Part shown: positions 1-12,023 of the stretch, piece by piece
How positions within the stretch are numbered: the first letter of the stretch is position 1
Layout of the letters: every line of letters starts with the position of its first letter
Assembly: GCF_963678635.1 (NCBI RefSeq)
Contig: NC_087062.1
Span: 50,358,178-50,422,177 of the forward strand
Length of the DNA stretch: 64,000 bases
Origin: Symsagittifera roscoffensis
Taxonomy: Eukaryota > Xenacoelomorpha > Acoela > Convolutidae
Direction of reading: 5' to 3'
Position numbers and translations under genes: made by a program
Notes under the pieces: generated by a model
Database searches by the model: none
Told to the model about the DNA's origin: nothing
Seen by the model: the letters and a program-made list of their open reading frames with translations, nothing else

Positions 1-37
1 AAGCCAGAAGTACGGGGAGCGATACCCCGCATCTCCA
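1..37 (+). pseudogene. tRNA-Ala 3' half, cut by window edge
   Basis: The window opens inside a tRNA-Ala-like sequence. The T arm and the 3' acceptor strand (CATCTCC plus discriminator A) match the intact tRNA-Ala at 182-254. The variable region reads CCAGAAGTAC, which is shared with the degenerate copy at 405-477 and not with the intact one. The sequence just after it (AAAGTTAAGGACATC) is also shared with the third copy, so copies 1 and 3 come from one duplicated unit. The 5' half lies outside the window and cannot be judged. Confidence 0.7.
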
Positions 38-181
38 AAGTTAAGGACATCAAGTTTTTAATTAATTTTCTTCAGAAAACTACTGAATATTGAAATCTTA
101 TACAAGAAATACCTTCCCAGAAAATTTATAACCTCTTGTTTGCCGACTGAAATAAAAGCTTTCTCGACAGTTCTAAACTAT

Positions 182-254
182 GGGGATGTAGCTCAAATGG
201 TAGAGCGCTCGCTTTGCATGCGAGAGGTACGGGGATCGATGCCCCGCATCTCCA
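182..254 (+). tRNA. tRNA-Ala (anticodon UGC)
   Basis: A 73-nt cloverleaf folds cleanly. The acceptor GGGGATG pairs with CATCTCC, including G3:U70, the main alanine identity element. The D stem is GCTC/GAGC. The anticodon stem CTCGC/GCGAG encloses the loop TTTGCAT, giving anticodon TGC. The T stem is CGGGG/CCCCG and the discriminator is A. There is no intron and no encoded CCA, as expected for a eukaryotic nuclear gene. The internal A box (TAGCTCAAATG) fits the Pol III consensus. The B box GGATCGATGCC differs at one base, so the T loop begins with A instead of T, and this could weaken function. A T4 run lies at 301-304. It is the middle of three copies. Confidence 0.9.
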
Positions 255-404
255 AAACAATAGCCACTCCTCAAATGGTAATCACTATCTCCAGATAATC
301 TTTTGCATATTTAAATTCCTAACAAGTGGATTTTTGCGAACGAAAAGAAAAAGTTCATAGTTGCTGACTAAGCAAAAAAAAATTCCGCGAGATTTGATAG
401 TAAT

Positions 405-477
405 AGGTAAGAAGGTCAAATGGTAGAGCGCCCACTTAGCGAGCCAGAAGTACCGTGAGCAATACCCCGCATCTCCA
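405..477 (+). pseudogene. degenerate tRNA-Ala (AGC) copy
   Basis: The D loop and D stem (CAAATGGTAGAGCG) and the 3' acceptor strand match the intact tRNA-Ala. The 5' acceptor strand (AGGTAAG) no longer pairs, the anticodon stem (CCCAC versus GCCAG) is broken, and the T stem has mismatches. The loop TTAGCGA still shows an AGC alanine anticodon. Its 3' end lies 223 bp after that of the intact copy, which itself lies 217 bp after that of the first fragment. The copies therefore form a ~220-bp tandem series. Just after this copy the tRNA-Ser-type satellite starts. Confidence 0.75.
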
Positions 478-496
478 AAGTTAAGGACATCGAGGC

Positions 497-3400
497 TCTG
501 AACTATCCTCAAAACAAAAAAACGAATCAAATCAAGCCATTGTTTTATCGAAAAAAAAACTTGACGTCTGTGTATAGAAAACATAATGACCAAATAAGCA
601 CATGACTAGGACAAATCTTTTTATAGCCCAAGTCGTTTCGCTAAAATTTCAAGTTTTTCTGAGCAACCTGTTAGAGCTTTGAAACTATCAAACGATGCGA
701 AACATAAAATTAAGAAAAATCTAATTTTATATTGCTTCCGTTGAGAAACGATAGTTGTTTGTGGAAAAACTCGGCCGAAAAAGTAACCTCAAGTTTTTCA
801 AAAAACCGTTCCTTGAATGGTTTCAATAGGAAAACGTATAACATTGGCCATCCGATTTTCTTCATGAACAAACTGAAATTTTTCAACGTTTAATTGCTTG
901 AATAATCTGTTTAGATGAATTCCAATAGTTTGCGAGCCAATTTTTTCACCAATTTTTCGTGATCTGAATTTTTTTGGTGAGTTATTAAGAAAATTGGGTA
1001 AAAATCAGTTTTTGTGCTTACCGAACTCAGTTCAGTGTTTTTAAAAACTAATCGACAGGGATGCATTTTGAACCCACGCACGCAGAACATATTGATTAAC
1101 ATATCACCGCCTTCACCTCGCGGCCAGCTTGTACGACCAGAGGTCAATCATTGGTAAATTGAATCGAACCAAAAAAAAATTTAAGGAAATCAAGCCCTTG
1201 CTCGATCAAAAACGAACTGGATGTCTGTGTATATAAAATGTAATGACGAAGTTAGCACACTAGTCATAGAACAGGACTGGTGCAAATCTTTTTATAGACC
1301 AAATCATTTCGCTAAAATTTCCAGTTTTTCTGAGCAACCTGTTAGAGCTTTGAAACTATCAAACGATGCGAAACATAAAATTAAGAAAAATCTAATTTTA
1401 TATTGCTTCCGTTGAGAAACGATAGTTGTTTATGGAAAAACTCGGCCGAAAAAGTAACCTCAAGTTTTTCAAAAAACCGTGCCTTGAAGGGTTTCAATAG
1501 GAAAACGTATAACATTGGCCATCCGATTTTCTTCATGAACAAACTTAAAGTTTTTCAATGTTTGGTTGCTTAACTAGTCTGCTTAGACAAACTTCAAGGG
1601 TTTGCGAGCCGATTCTTTCACCAAATTTTTGTGATCTGACAAATTTTTTGGTGAGTTTTTATGAAAATTAGGTAAATATTAGTTTTGTGCTTACCGAACT
1701 CAGTTAAGCTGTTTTTAAAAACTAATCGACAGGGATGAATTCAAACCCATGCACGCAGAACAAATTGATTAACACTTCATCGCCTTCACCTCGCTGCCAG
1801 CCTATAAGATCAGAGGTCAATCATTGGTAAATTGAATCGAACCAATAAAAAATTAAAGCAATTCAAGCCATTGCTCGATCAAAAACGGACTTGATGTCTG
1901 TGTATATAAAATGTAATGACGAAGTTAGCACGCTAAACTTAGAACAAGACTGGTGGAAATCTTTTTTATAGACCGAATCGTTTTGCTAGAATTTCCAATT
2001 TTTCTTAGCAGCCTGTTAGAGCTTTGAAACTATCCACCGATGCGAAACAAAAAATTAAGGAAAACCTAACTTTATATTGCTTCCGTTGTGAAACGATTGT
2101 TGTATGTGGAAAAACTCGGACAAAAAAGTAACCTCAAGTTTTTCAAAAATCCGTGTCTTGAATGGTTTTAATAGCAAAACGTATTATATTGGCCATCCAA
2201 TTTTTTTCATGAGCAAACTTGAAATTTTTCAACGCTTGGTTGCTTGACTATTCTGCTTAGACGAAATTCAATGTTTTGCGTGCCGATTCTTTCTCCAATT
2301 TTTTGTGACCTGACAAGTTTTTTGGTGATTTATTAACAAAGTTAGGTAAACATCATTTTTTTTATCTACCGAATTCAGTTCAGGTGTTCGTAAAAACTAC
2401 TCGTTAGGGATGAGTCTCGAACCCACGCACGCAGAACATATTGATTAACACTTCACCGCCTTCACCTCGCGGCCAGCCTGTAAGATCAGAGGTCAATCAT
2501 TGGTTAATTGAATCTAACCAATAAAAAATTAAAGCAATTCAAGCCATTGCTCGATTAAAAACGACTTGATGTCTGTGTATAAAAAATGTAATGACGAAGT
2601 TAGCACGCTAAACTTAGAACAAGACTGGTGGAAATTTTTTTTATAGACCGAAACGTTTTGCTAGACTTTCCAATTTTTCTTAGCAACCTGTTAGAGCTTT
2701 GAAACTATCCACCGATGCGAAACAAAAAATTAAGGAAAACCTAACTTTATATTGCTTCCGTTGTGAAACGATTGTTTTATGTGGAAAAACTCGGGCAAAA
2801 AAGTAACCTCAAGTTTTTCAAAAATCTGTGCCTTGAATGGTTGTAATAGCAAAACGTATTATATTGGCCATCCAATTTTTTTCATGAGCAAACTTGAAAT
2901 TTTTCAACATTTGGTTGCTTGACTATTCTGCTTAGACGAAATTCAATGTTTTGCGTGCCGATTATTTCTCCAATTTTTTGTGACCTGACAAGTTTTTTGG
3001 TGATTTATCAACAAAGTTAGGTAAACATCATTTTTTTAATCTACCGAATTCAGTTCAGGTGTTCGTAAAAAATTACTCGTTAGTCATGAGTCTCGAACCC
3101 ACGCACGCAGAACATATTGATTAACACTTCACCGCCTTCACCTCGCGGCCAGCCTTTAAGATCAGAGGTCAGTCATTGGTTAATTGAATCTAACCAATAA
3201 AAAATTAAAGCAATTCAAGCCATTGCTCGATTAAAAACGGACTTGATGTCTGTGTATAAAAAATGTAATGACGAAGTTAGTACGCTAAACTTAGAACAAT
3301 ACTGGTGGAAATCTTTTTATAGACCGAAACGCTTTGCTAGAATTTCCAATTTTTCTTAGCAACCTGTTAGAGCTTTGAAACTATCCACCGATGCGAAACA

Positions 3401-6400
3401 AAAAATTAAGGAAAACCTAACTTTATATTGCTTCCGTTGTGAAACGATTGTTGTATGTGGAAAAACGAGGGCAAAAAAGTAACCTCAACTTTTTCAAAAA
3501 TCCGTGCCTTGAATGGTTTTAATAGCAAAACGTATTATATTGGCCATCCAATTTTTTTCATGACCAAACTTGAAACTTTTCAACGTTTGGTTGCTTGACT
3601 ATTCTGCTTAGACGAAATTCAATGTTTTGCGTGCCGATTATTTCTCCAATTTTTTGTGACCTGACAAGTTTTTTGGTGATTTATTAACAAAGTTAGGTAA
3701 ACATCATTTTTTTTATCTACCGAATTCAGTTCAGGTGTTCGTAAAAAATTACTCGTTAGGGATGAGTCTCGAACCCACGCACGCAGAACATATTGATTAA
3801 CACTTCACCGCCTTCACCTCGCGGCCAGCCTGTAAGATCAGAGGTCAATCATTGGTTAATTGAGTCTAACCAACAAAAAATTAAAGCAATTCAAGCCATT
3901 GCTCGAATAAAAACGGACTTGATGTCTGTGTATAAAAAATGTAATGACGAAGTTAGTACACTAGTCTTAGAACAGCTTTGCTAGAATTTCCAATTTTTCT
4001 TAGCAACCTCTTAGAGCTTTGAAACTATCCACCGATGCGAAACAAAAAATTAAGGAAAACCTAACTTTATATTGCTTCCGTTGTGAAACGATTGTTGTAT
4101 GTGGAAAAACGCGGGCAAAAAAGTAACCTCAAGTTTTTCAAAAATCCGTGCCTTGAATGGTTTTAATAGCAAAACGTATTATATTGGCCATCCAATTTTT
4201 TTCATGACCAAACTTGAAATTTTTCAACGTTTGGTTGCTTGACTTTTCTGCTTATACGAGCTTCAATGTTTTGCGTGCCGATTCTTCCACCAAATTTTTG
4301 TGATCTGAGAAATTTTTTGGTGATTTATTATGAAAATTAGGTAAATAATAGTTTTGTGCTTACCGAACTCAGTTCAGGTGTTTTTAAAAACTAATCGACA
4401 GTGATGAATTTCAAACCCATGCACGCAGAACAAATTGATTAACACTCCACCGCCTTCACCTCGCGGCCAGCCTGTAAGATCAGAGGTCAATCATTGGTAA
4501 ATTGAATCGAACCAATAAAAAATTAAAGCAAGTCAAGCCATTGCTCGATCAAAAACGGACTTGATGTCTGTGTATATAAAATGTAATGACGAACTTAGTA
4601 CACTAGTCTTAGAACAGGACTGGTGGAAATCTTTTTATAGACCGAATCATTTTGCTAAACTTTCCAATTTTTCTCAGCAACCTGTTAGAGCTTTGAAACT
4701 ATCAACCGATGCGAAAAAAAAAATTAAGGAAAACCTAACTTTATATTGCTTCCGTTGTGAAACGATAGTTGTTTGTGGAAAAACTCGGCCAAAAAAGTAA
4801 CGTCAATTTTTTCAAAAATCCATGCCTTGAAAAGTTTTAATAGCAAAACGTATTACATTTGCCATCCAATTTTTTTCATGAACAATCTTAAATTTTTCAA
4901 CGTTTGGTTGCTTGACTATTCTGCTTATACGAACTTCAATGTTTTGCGTGCCGATTCTTTCACCAAATTTTTGTGATCTGAGAATTTTTTTGGTGATTTA
5001 TTATGAAAATTAGGTAAATATTAGTTTTGTGCTTACCGAACTCAGTTCAGGTGTTTTTAAAAACTAATCGACAGTGATGAATTTCAAACCCATGCATGCA
5101 GAACAAATTGATTAACACTCCACCGCCTTCACCTCGCGGCCATCCTATAAGATCAGAGGTCAATCATTGGTAAATTGAATCGAACCAATAAAAAATTAAA
5201 GCAATTCAAGCCATTGCTCGATCAAAAACGGACTTGATGTCTGTGTATATAAAATGTAATGACGAAGTTAGCACGCTAAACTTAGAACAAGACTGGTGGA
5301 AATCTTTTTTATAGACCGAATCGTTTTGCTAGAATTTCCAATTTTTCTAAGCAACCTGTTAGAGCTTTGAAACTATCCACCGATGCGAAACAAAAAATTA
5401 AGAAAAACCTAACTTTATATTGCTTCCGTTGTGAAACGATTGTTTTATGTGGAAAAACTCGGGCAAAAAAGTAACCTCAAGTTTTTCAAAAATCCGTGCC
5501 TTGAATGGTTTTAATAGCAAAACGTATTATATTGGCCATCCAATTTTTTTCATGAGCAAACTTGAAATTTTTCAACGTTTGGTTACTTGACTATTCTGCT
5601 TAGACGAAACTCAATGTTTTGCGTGCCGATTCTTTCTCTAATTTTTTGTGACCTGACAAGTTTTTTGGTGATTTAAAAACAATGTTAGGTAAACATCATT
5701 TTTTTTTTGATCTACCGAATTCAGTTCAGGTGTTCGTAGAAAATTACTCGTTAGGGATGAGTCTCAAACCCATGCACGCAGAACATATTGATTAACACTT
5801 CACCGCCTTCACCTCGAGGCCAGCCTGTAAAATCAGAGGTCAATCTTTGTTAAATTGAATCTAACCAATAAAAAATTAAAGCAATTCAAGCCATTGCTCG
5901 ATTAAAAACGGACTTGATGTCTGTGTATAAAAAATGTAATGACGAAGTCAGTACACTAGTCTTAGAACAGGACTGGTGGAAATCTTTTTATAGACCGAAT
6001 CGTTTTGCTAAAACTTCCAATTTTTCTAAGCAACCTGTTAGAGCTTTGAAACTATCAACCGATGCGAAACAAAAATTCAGGAAAACCTAACTTTATATTG
6101 CTTCCGTTGTGAAACGGTAGTTGTTTGTGGAAAAACTCGGCCAAAAAATTTACCTCAACTTTTTCAAAAATCCTTGCCTTGAATGGTTTTAATAGCAAAA
6201 CGTATTACATTTGCCATCCAATTTTTTTCATGAACAAACATGAAATTTTTTAACGTTTGGTTGTTTGACTATTCTGCTTATACGAACTTCAATGTTTTGC
6301 GTTCCGATTCTTTCTCCAATTTTTTGTGACCTGGCAAGTTTTTTGGTGAGCTATTAACAAAATTAGGTAAACATCAGTTTTTGTGCCTACCGAATTCAGT

Positions 6401-9400
6401 TCGGGTGTTTGTAAAAAATGACTCGTCAGAGATGAGTTTCGAACCCACGCCCGCAGAACATATTGATTAACACTCCACCGCCTTCACCTCGCGGCCAGCC
6501 TATAAGATCAGAGGTCAATCATTGGTAAATTGAATCGAATCAATAAAAAATTAAAGCAATTCAAGCCATTGCTCGATCAAAAATGGACTTGATGTCTGTG
6601 TATATAAAATGTAATGACGAAGGTAGCACGCTAAACTTAGAACAAGACTGGTGGAAATCTTTTTTATAGACCGAATCGTTTTGCTAGAATTTCCAATTTT
6701 TCTAAGCAACCTGTTAGAGCTTTGAAACTATCAACCGATGCGAAACAAAAATTAAGGAAAACCGAACTTTATATTGCTTCCGTTGTGAAACGATAGTTGT
6801 TTGTGGAAAAATTCGGCCAAAAAAGTAACGTCAAGTTTTTCAAAAAACCGTGCCTTGAAAAGTTTTAATAGCAAAACGTATTACATTTGCCATCCAATTT
6901 TTTAATGTACAAACTTGAAATTTTTCGACGTTTGGTTGCTTGACTATTCTGCTTAGACGAACTTCAATGTTTTGCGTTCCGATTCTTTCTCCAATTTTTT
7001 GTGACCTGGCAAGTTTTTTGGTGAGCTATTAACAAAATTAGGTAAACATCAGTTTTTGTGCCTACCGAATTCAGTTCAGGTGTTTGTAAAAAATGACTCG
7101 TCAGAGATGACTTTCGAACCCACGCCCGCAGAACATATTGATTAACACTTCACCGCCTTCACCTCGCTTCCAGCCTGTAAGACCAGAGGTCAATCATTGG
7201 TAAATTGAATCGAACCAATGAAAAATTAAAGCAATTCAGCCATTGCTTGATCAAAAATGGACTTGATGTCTGTGTATATAAAATGTAATGACGAACTTAG
7301 TTTACTAGTCTTAGAACAGGACTGGTGGAAATCTTTTTATAGACTGAATCGTTTTGCTAAAAATTCCAATTTTTCTGAGCAACCTGTTAGAGCTTTGAAT
7401 CTATCAAGCGATGCAAAACAAAAAATTAAGGAAAACCTAAGTTGATATCGCTTCCGTTGTGAAAGGATAGTTGTTTGTGGAAAAACTCGGCCCAAAAAGC
7501 AACCTCAAGTTTCAAAAATCCGTGCCTTGAATGGTTTGAATAGCAAAACGTATTACATTTGCCATCCAATTTTTTTCATGAACAAACTTGAAATTTTTCA
7601 ACGTTTGGTTGCTTGACTATTCTGCTTAGACGAACTTCAATGTTTTGCGTGCCAATTCTTTCTCCAATTTTTTGTGACCTGGCAAGTTTTTTGGCGAGCT
7701 ATTAACAAAATTAGGTAAACATCAGTTTTTGTGCCTACCGAATTCAGTTCAGGTGTTTGTAAAAAATGACTCGTCAGAGATGAGTTTCGAACCCACGCCC
7801 GCAGAACATATTGATTAACACTTCACCGCCTTCACCTCGCTTCCAGCCTGTAAGACCAGAGGTCAATCATTGGTAAATTGAATCGAACCAATGAAAAATT
7901 AAAGCAATTCAGCCATTGCTTGATCAAAAATGGACTTGATGTCTGTGTATATAAAATGTAATGACGAAGTTAGTTTACTAGTCTTAGAACAGGACTGGTG
8001 GAAATCTTTTTATAGACTGAATCGTTTTGCTAAAAATTCCAATTTTTCTGAGCAACCTGTTAGAACTTTGAATCTATCAACCGATGCAAAACAAAAAATT
8101 AATGAAAACCTAACTTTATATCGCTTCCGTTGTGAAAGGATAGTTGTTTGTGGAAAAATTCGGCCAAAAAAGTAACGTCAAGTTTTTCAAAAAACCGTGC
8201 CTTGAAAAGTTTTAATAGCAAAACGTATTACATTTGCCATCCAATTTTTTCTTGTACAAACTTGAAATTTTTCGACGTTTGGTTGCTTGACTATTCTGCT
8301 TAGACGAACTTCAATGTTTTGCGTTCCGATTCTTTCTCCAATTTTTTGTGACCTGGCAAGTTTTTTGGTGAGCTATTAACAAAATTAGGTGAACATCAGT
8401 TTTTGTGCCTACCGAATTCAGTTCAGGTGTTTGTAAAAAATGACTCGTCAGAGATAAGTTTCGAACCCACGCCCGCAGAACATATTGATTAACACTTCAC
8501 CGCCTTCACCTCGCTTCCAGCCTGTAAGACCAGAGGTCAATCATTGGTAAATTGAATCGAACCAATGAAAAATTAAAGCAATTCAGCCATTGCTTGATCA
8601 AAAATGGACTTGATGTCTGTGTATATAAAAAGTAATGACGAAGTTAGTTTACTAGTCTTAGAACAGGACTGGTGGAAATCTTTTTATAGACTGAATCGTT
8701 TTGCTAAAAATTCCAATTTTTCTGAGCAACCTGTTAGAGCTTTGAATCTATCAACCGATGCAAAACAAAAAATTAAGGGAAACCTAACTTTATATCGCTT
8801 CCGTTGTGAAAGGATAGTTGTTTGTGGAAAAACTCGGCCCAAAAAGCAACCTCAAGTTTCAAAAATCCGTGCCTTGAATGGTTTGAATAGCAAAACGTAT
8901 TACATTTGCCATCCAATTTTTTTTCATGAACAAACTTGAAATTTTTCAACGTTTGGTTGCTTGACTATTCTGCTTAGACGAACTTCAATGTTTTGCGTGC
9001 CGATTCTTTCTCCAATTTTTTGTGACCTGACAAGTTTTTTGGTGAGTTATTAACAAAGTTGGGTAAACATCAGTTTTTGTGCCTTCCGAATTCAGTTCAC
9101 GTGTTCGTAAAAAATTACTCGTAAGGGATGAGTTTCGAGCCCACGCACGCAGAACATATTGATTACCTTTTCACCGCCTTCACCTCGCTGCCAGCCTGTA
9201 AGACGAGAGGTCAATCATTGGTAAATTGAATCGAACCAATAAAAAATTTAAGCAATTCAAGCCATTGCTCGATCAAAAATAGACTTGATGTCTGTGTATA
9301 AAAAATGTAATGACGAAATTGCACACTAGTCTTAGAACAGGACTGGTAGAAATCTTTTAATAGACGAATCGTTTTGCTAAAATTTCCACTTTTTCTAAGC

Positions 9401-10803
9401 AACCTGTAAGAGCTTTGAAACTATCAACCGATGCGAAATAAAAAAATTAAGGAAAAACTAACTTTATATTGCTTCCGTTGTTAAACGATAGTTGGTTGTG
9501 GAAAAACTTGGCCAAAAAATTAACCTCAAGTTTTTCAAAAATCCGTGCCTCGAATGGTTTTAATAGCAACACGTATTAAATTGGCTACCCAATTTTTTCA
9601 TGAACAAATTTGAAATTTTTCAACGTTTGGTTGCTTGACTATTCTGCTTAGGCGAACTTCAATGTTTGGCGTGCCGATTCTTTCTCCAATTTTTTGTGAC
9701 CTGACAAGTTTTTTGGTGAGTTATTAACAAAGTTAGGTAAACATCAGTTTTTGTGCCTTCCGAATTCAGTTCACGTGTTCGTAAAAAATTACTCGTAAGG
9801 GATGAGTTTCGAACCCACGCACGCAGAACATATTGATTACCACTTCACCGCCTTCACCTCGCTGCCAGCCTGTAAGACGAGAGGTCAACCATTGGTAAAT
9901 TGAATAGAACCAATAAAAAATTACAGCAATTCAAGCCATTGCTCGATCAAAAATAGACTTGATGTCTGTGTATAAAAAATGTAATGACGAAGTTAGCACA
10001 CTAGTCTTAGAACAGGACTGGTAGAAATCTTTTAATAGACGAATTGTTTTGCTAAAATTTCCAATTTTTCTAAGCAACCTGTAAGAGCTTTGAAACTATC
10101 AACCGATGCGAAATAAAAAAATTAAGGAAAAACTAACTTTATATTGCTTCCGTTGTTAAACGATAGTTGGTTGTGGAAAAAATTGGCCAAAAAATTAACC
10201 TCAAGTTTTTCAAAAATCCGTGCCTCGAATGGTTTTAATAGCAAAACGTATTAAATTGGCTATCCAGTTTTTTCATGAACAAATTTGAAATTTTTCAACG
10301 TTTGGTTGCTTGACTATTCTGCTTAGGCGAACTTCAATGTTTGGCGTGCCGATTCTTTCTCCAATTTTTTGTGACCTGACAAGTTTTTTGGTGAGTTATT
10401 AACAAAGTTAGGTAAACATCAGTTTTTGTGCCTTCCGAATTCAGTTCACGTGTTCGTAAAAAATTACTCGTAAGGGATGAGTTTCGAACCCACGCACGCA
10501 GAACATATTGATTACCTTTTCACCGCCTTCACCTCGCTGCCAGCCTGTAAGACGAGATGTCAATCATTGGTAAATTGAATCGAACCAATAAAAAATTTAA
10601 GCAATTCAAGCCATTGCTCGATCAAAAATAGACTTGATGTCTGTGTATAAAAAATGTAATGACGAAGTTAGCACACTAGTCTTAGAACAGGACTGGTAGA
10701 AATCTTTTAATAGACGAATCGTTTTGCTAAAACTTCCAATTTTTCTAAGCAACCTGTTAGAGCTTTGAAACTATCAACCGATGCGAAACAAAAATTCAGG
10801 AAC
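497..10803 (-). repeat. tRNA-Ser-derived satellite array, left block
   Basis: A head-to-tail array of about 15 monomers. A landmark (GATGTCTGTGTAT or close variants) recurs near 563, 1220, 1893, 2568, 3245, 3921, 4563, 5235, 5915, 6591, 7265, 7938, 8612, 9287, 9961 and 10635. The period is mostly 672-680 bp, with one 642-bp unit. Each monomer holds, on the minus strand, a degenerate tRNA-Ser-like module (first near 1,053-1,133, last near 10,469-10,550) with A-box-like GGCCGCGAGG, B-box-like GGGTTCGAAACTC and a downstream T run. No protein gene is supported here. Open frames of 60-111 codons recur on the opposite strand but are broken in many units. The array ends abruptly at about 10,803 in mid-monomer, where Polinton integrase sequence begins. 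Confidence 0.95.
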
Positions 10804-11335
10804 TGTTTTTTACATCCTGAAAGATTTTCCACTTGATCGATTTTTGCGACAGTTCAATGTAGAAGCAAACTGCTGCACTTTGAGGGCAATTTTTTCACGA
10901 TGATTTTCAAGGTAACGATATATTATATGTTTCAAAGACTGAATTGCTCTCTCTGCAAATGCAGCCTTTGTTTCACTCATTGTTGAGTAAACTTCAATGT
11001 CTTCCTCCTTGCAAAATTTTTTAAAAGTTCCAGCATACTCTGTTCCTTTATCAACCCAAATATTTCAGGAGTGTTTTTTCGAGAAATCATTTTTCTGAAG
11101 CATTTAAAGTGTCTTTGGCATACTTTGTTTTTGTTGTTTGAACTCTGACAAATTTCGAAAAAATATCTACAGCAACTAAGAGATACTTGACTCTATTAAA
11201 AAACTTTTCTACTTTTTTTTTGATAAACCACTCGCTTTACTCAAGTTTTGAAAAGAACCGTATGCAGCTCTTCCCCTATAAGACAATCTGTTTAGTCTTA
11301 TCTTTTCAGATTTTGAGAGGGATCCAAGTTCCTCT
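10804..11335 (-). pseudogene. Polinton/Maverick integrase, truncated and frameshifted
   Basis: A retroviral-type (rve, DDE) integrase of the Polinton class, which inserts element DNA into the host chromosome. An N-terminal part (AAYGSFQNLSKASGLSKKK) runs straight into the first catalytic Asp (VAVDIFSKFVRVQ), so the linker usually found between them appears deleted. The second Asp lies in VDKGTEYAG and the Glu in SETKAAFAERAIQSLK, so all three catalytic residues remain. There is one frameshift near 11,095 and another near 11,070, before VDKG, and a further shift close to the 3' end. The C-terminus is missing because satellite sequence starts at ~10,803. Its 5' end overlaps the preceding ORF by a few bases. 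The identity is from family motifs; inactivity follows from the breaks. Confidence 0.88.
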
Positions 11336-11716
11336 TTCTTTTGCTTTGGCATTCTTGTTGATAACAAGTTTAGGAGGAAGTTGAGTTGCTTCCAGAATAG
11401 TAAAGTAAAAACCTGGAAAATCGGTCTTTTTTCGCTTTAGTGCACACACAAAGTCTACGATAGATTTTTTTGTATCTCGATTATCTATTAAAATATTGTC
11501 TGACTGGCTGAGATCATTTCTGAGAGAATTCAAAATTAAATCAATAATGTGCTTATTGTTGCTCGTTTCCAACATCGCATTTACAGCACTGTGAACAGAT
11601 TTAAAATTTTTTGGTACAACCTCCTCTTTTTCTTGCTTTTGTTCCAGTTTTTGTTTTCTTGGAAGTGTACTTTATGGTTGATAAACTGAGTACGGAATGA
11701 AAACAAACTGTTCCAT
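11306..11716 (-). pseudogene. Polinton-type ORF of unknown function next to integrase
   Basis: Starting from the ATG at 11,714-11,716 this is one frame of 137 codons, broken only by a TAA at 11,672-11,674 (codon 15). It opens MEQFVFIPYSVYQ. The remainder is rich in charged residues with a conserved-looking C-terminus (LPPKLVINKNAKAKERGTW). From memory, ORFs of this kind sit just upstream of the integrase in invertebrate Polintons, but I know no function for them. It lies in the leftward gene series between the packaging ATPase and the integrase and slightly overlaps the integrase frame. The single stop suggests relatively recent loss compared with its neighbours. A virion-associated role would be a guess. 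Confidence 0.6.
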
Positions 11717-11824
11717 ACTATGTCAATCATTTAATGACAAAAGTGGTGATAATAGATATTAATTGTAACCCTTTAGTTGAACTTGAATCAATTCTTCTAT
11801 TGTGTAGAGGAGTTCTTTTTTGTA

Positions 11825-12015
11825 TTAGTTCTGAAATTTATTTCGATATTTTTCTACGTCTTCTTTCCGAAGATCTCGGAGCTCTCCTCTTAATAGGTTT
11901 ACTAAACACTCGCTCAGAAACTGAATGAAATCTTTTGGAATATTGAGATTGAAATGTTTTCGAAGCCTTAGGGAAAACTTTTGAAATATTGGGAGAATAG
12001 AGACGTACTGTGTAC
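11825..12015 (-). pseudogene. short Polinton-type ORF (FIQFLSECLVNLL type)
   Basis: A leftward frame of about 60 codons contains IPKDFIQFLSECLVNLLRG followed by a charged segment ending KYRNKFQN and a TAA at about 11,825. It lies between the ATPase (ending at 12,024) and the next ORF. It looks helical and hydrophilic, with no signal peptide or membrane segment. I recall similar short ORFs in Polintons but cannot assign a role. The frame upstream of ~12,010 is unclear, so the 5' end is approximate. The sequence that follows down to 11,717 carries stops in all frames. Confidence 0.45.
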
Positions 12016-12023
12016 TCGTCGTC

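Noticed and set aside
497-10803. Small open frames of 60-111 codons in the satellite as genes
   Set aside because: They recur once per monomer, start and stop at variable points, and many monomers have indels or stops in them. They are best read as translations of the repeat.
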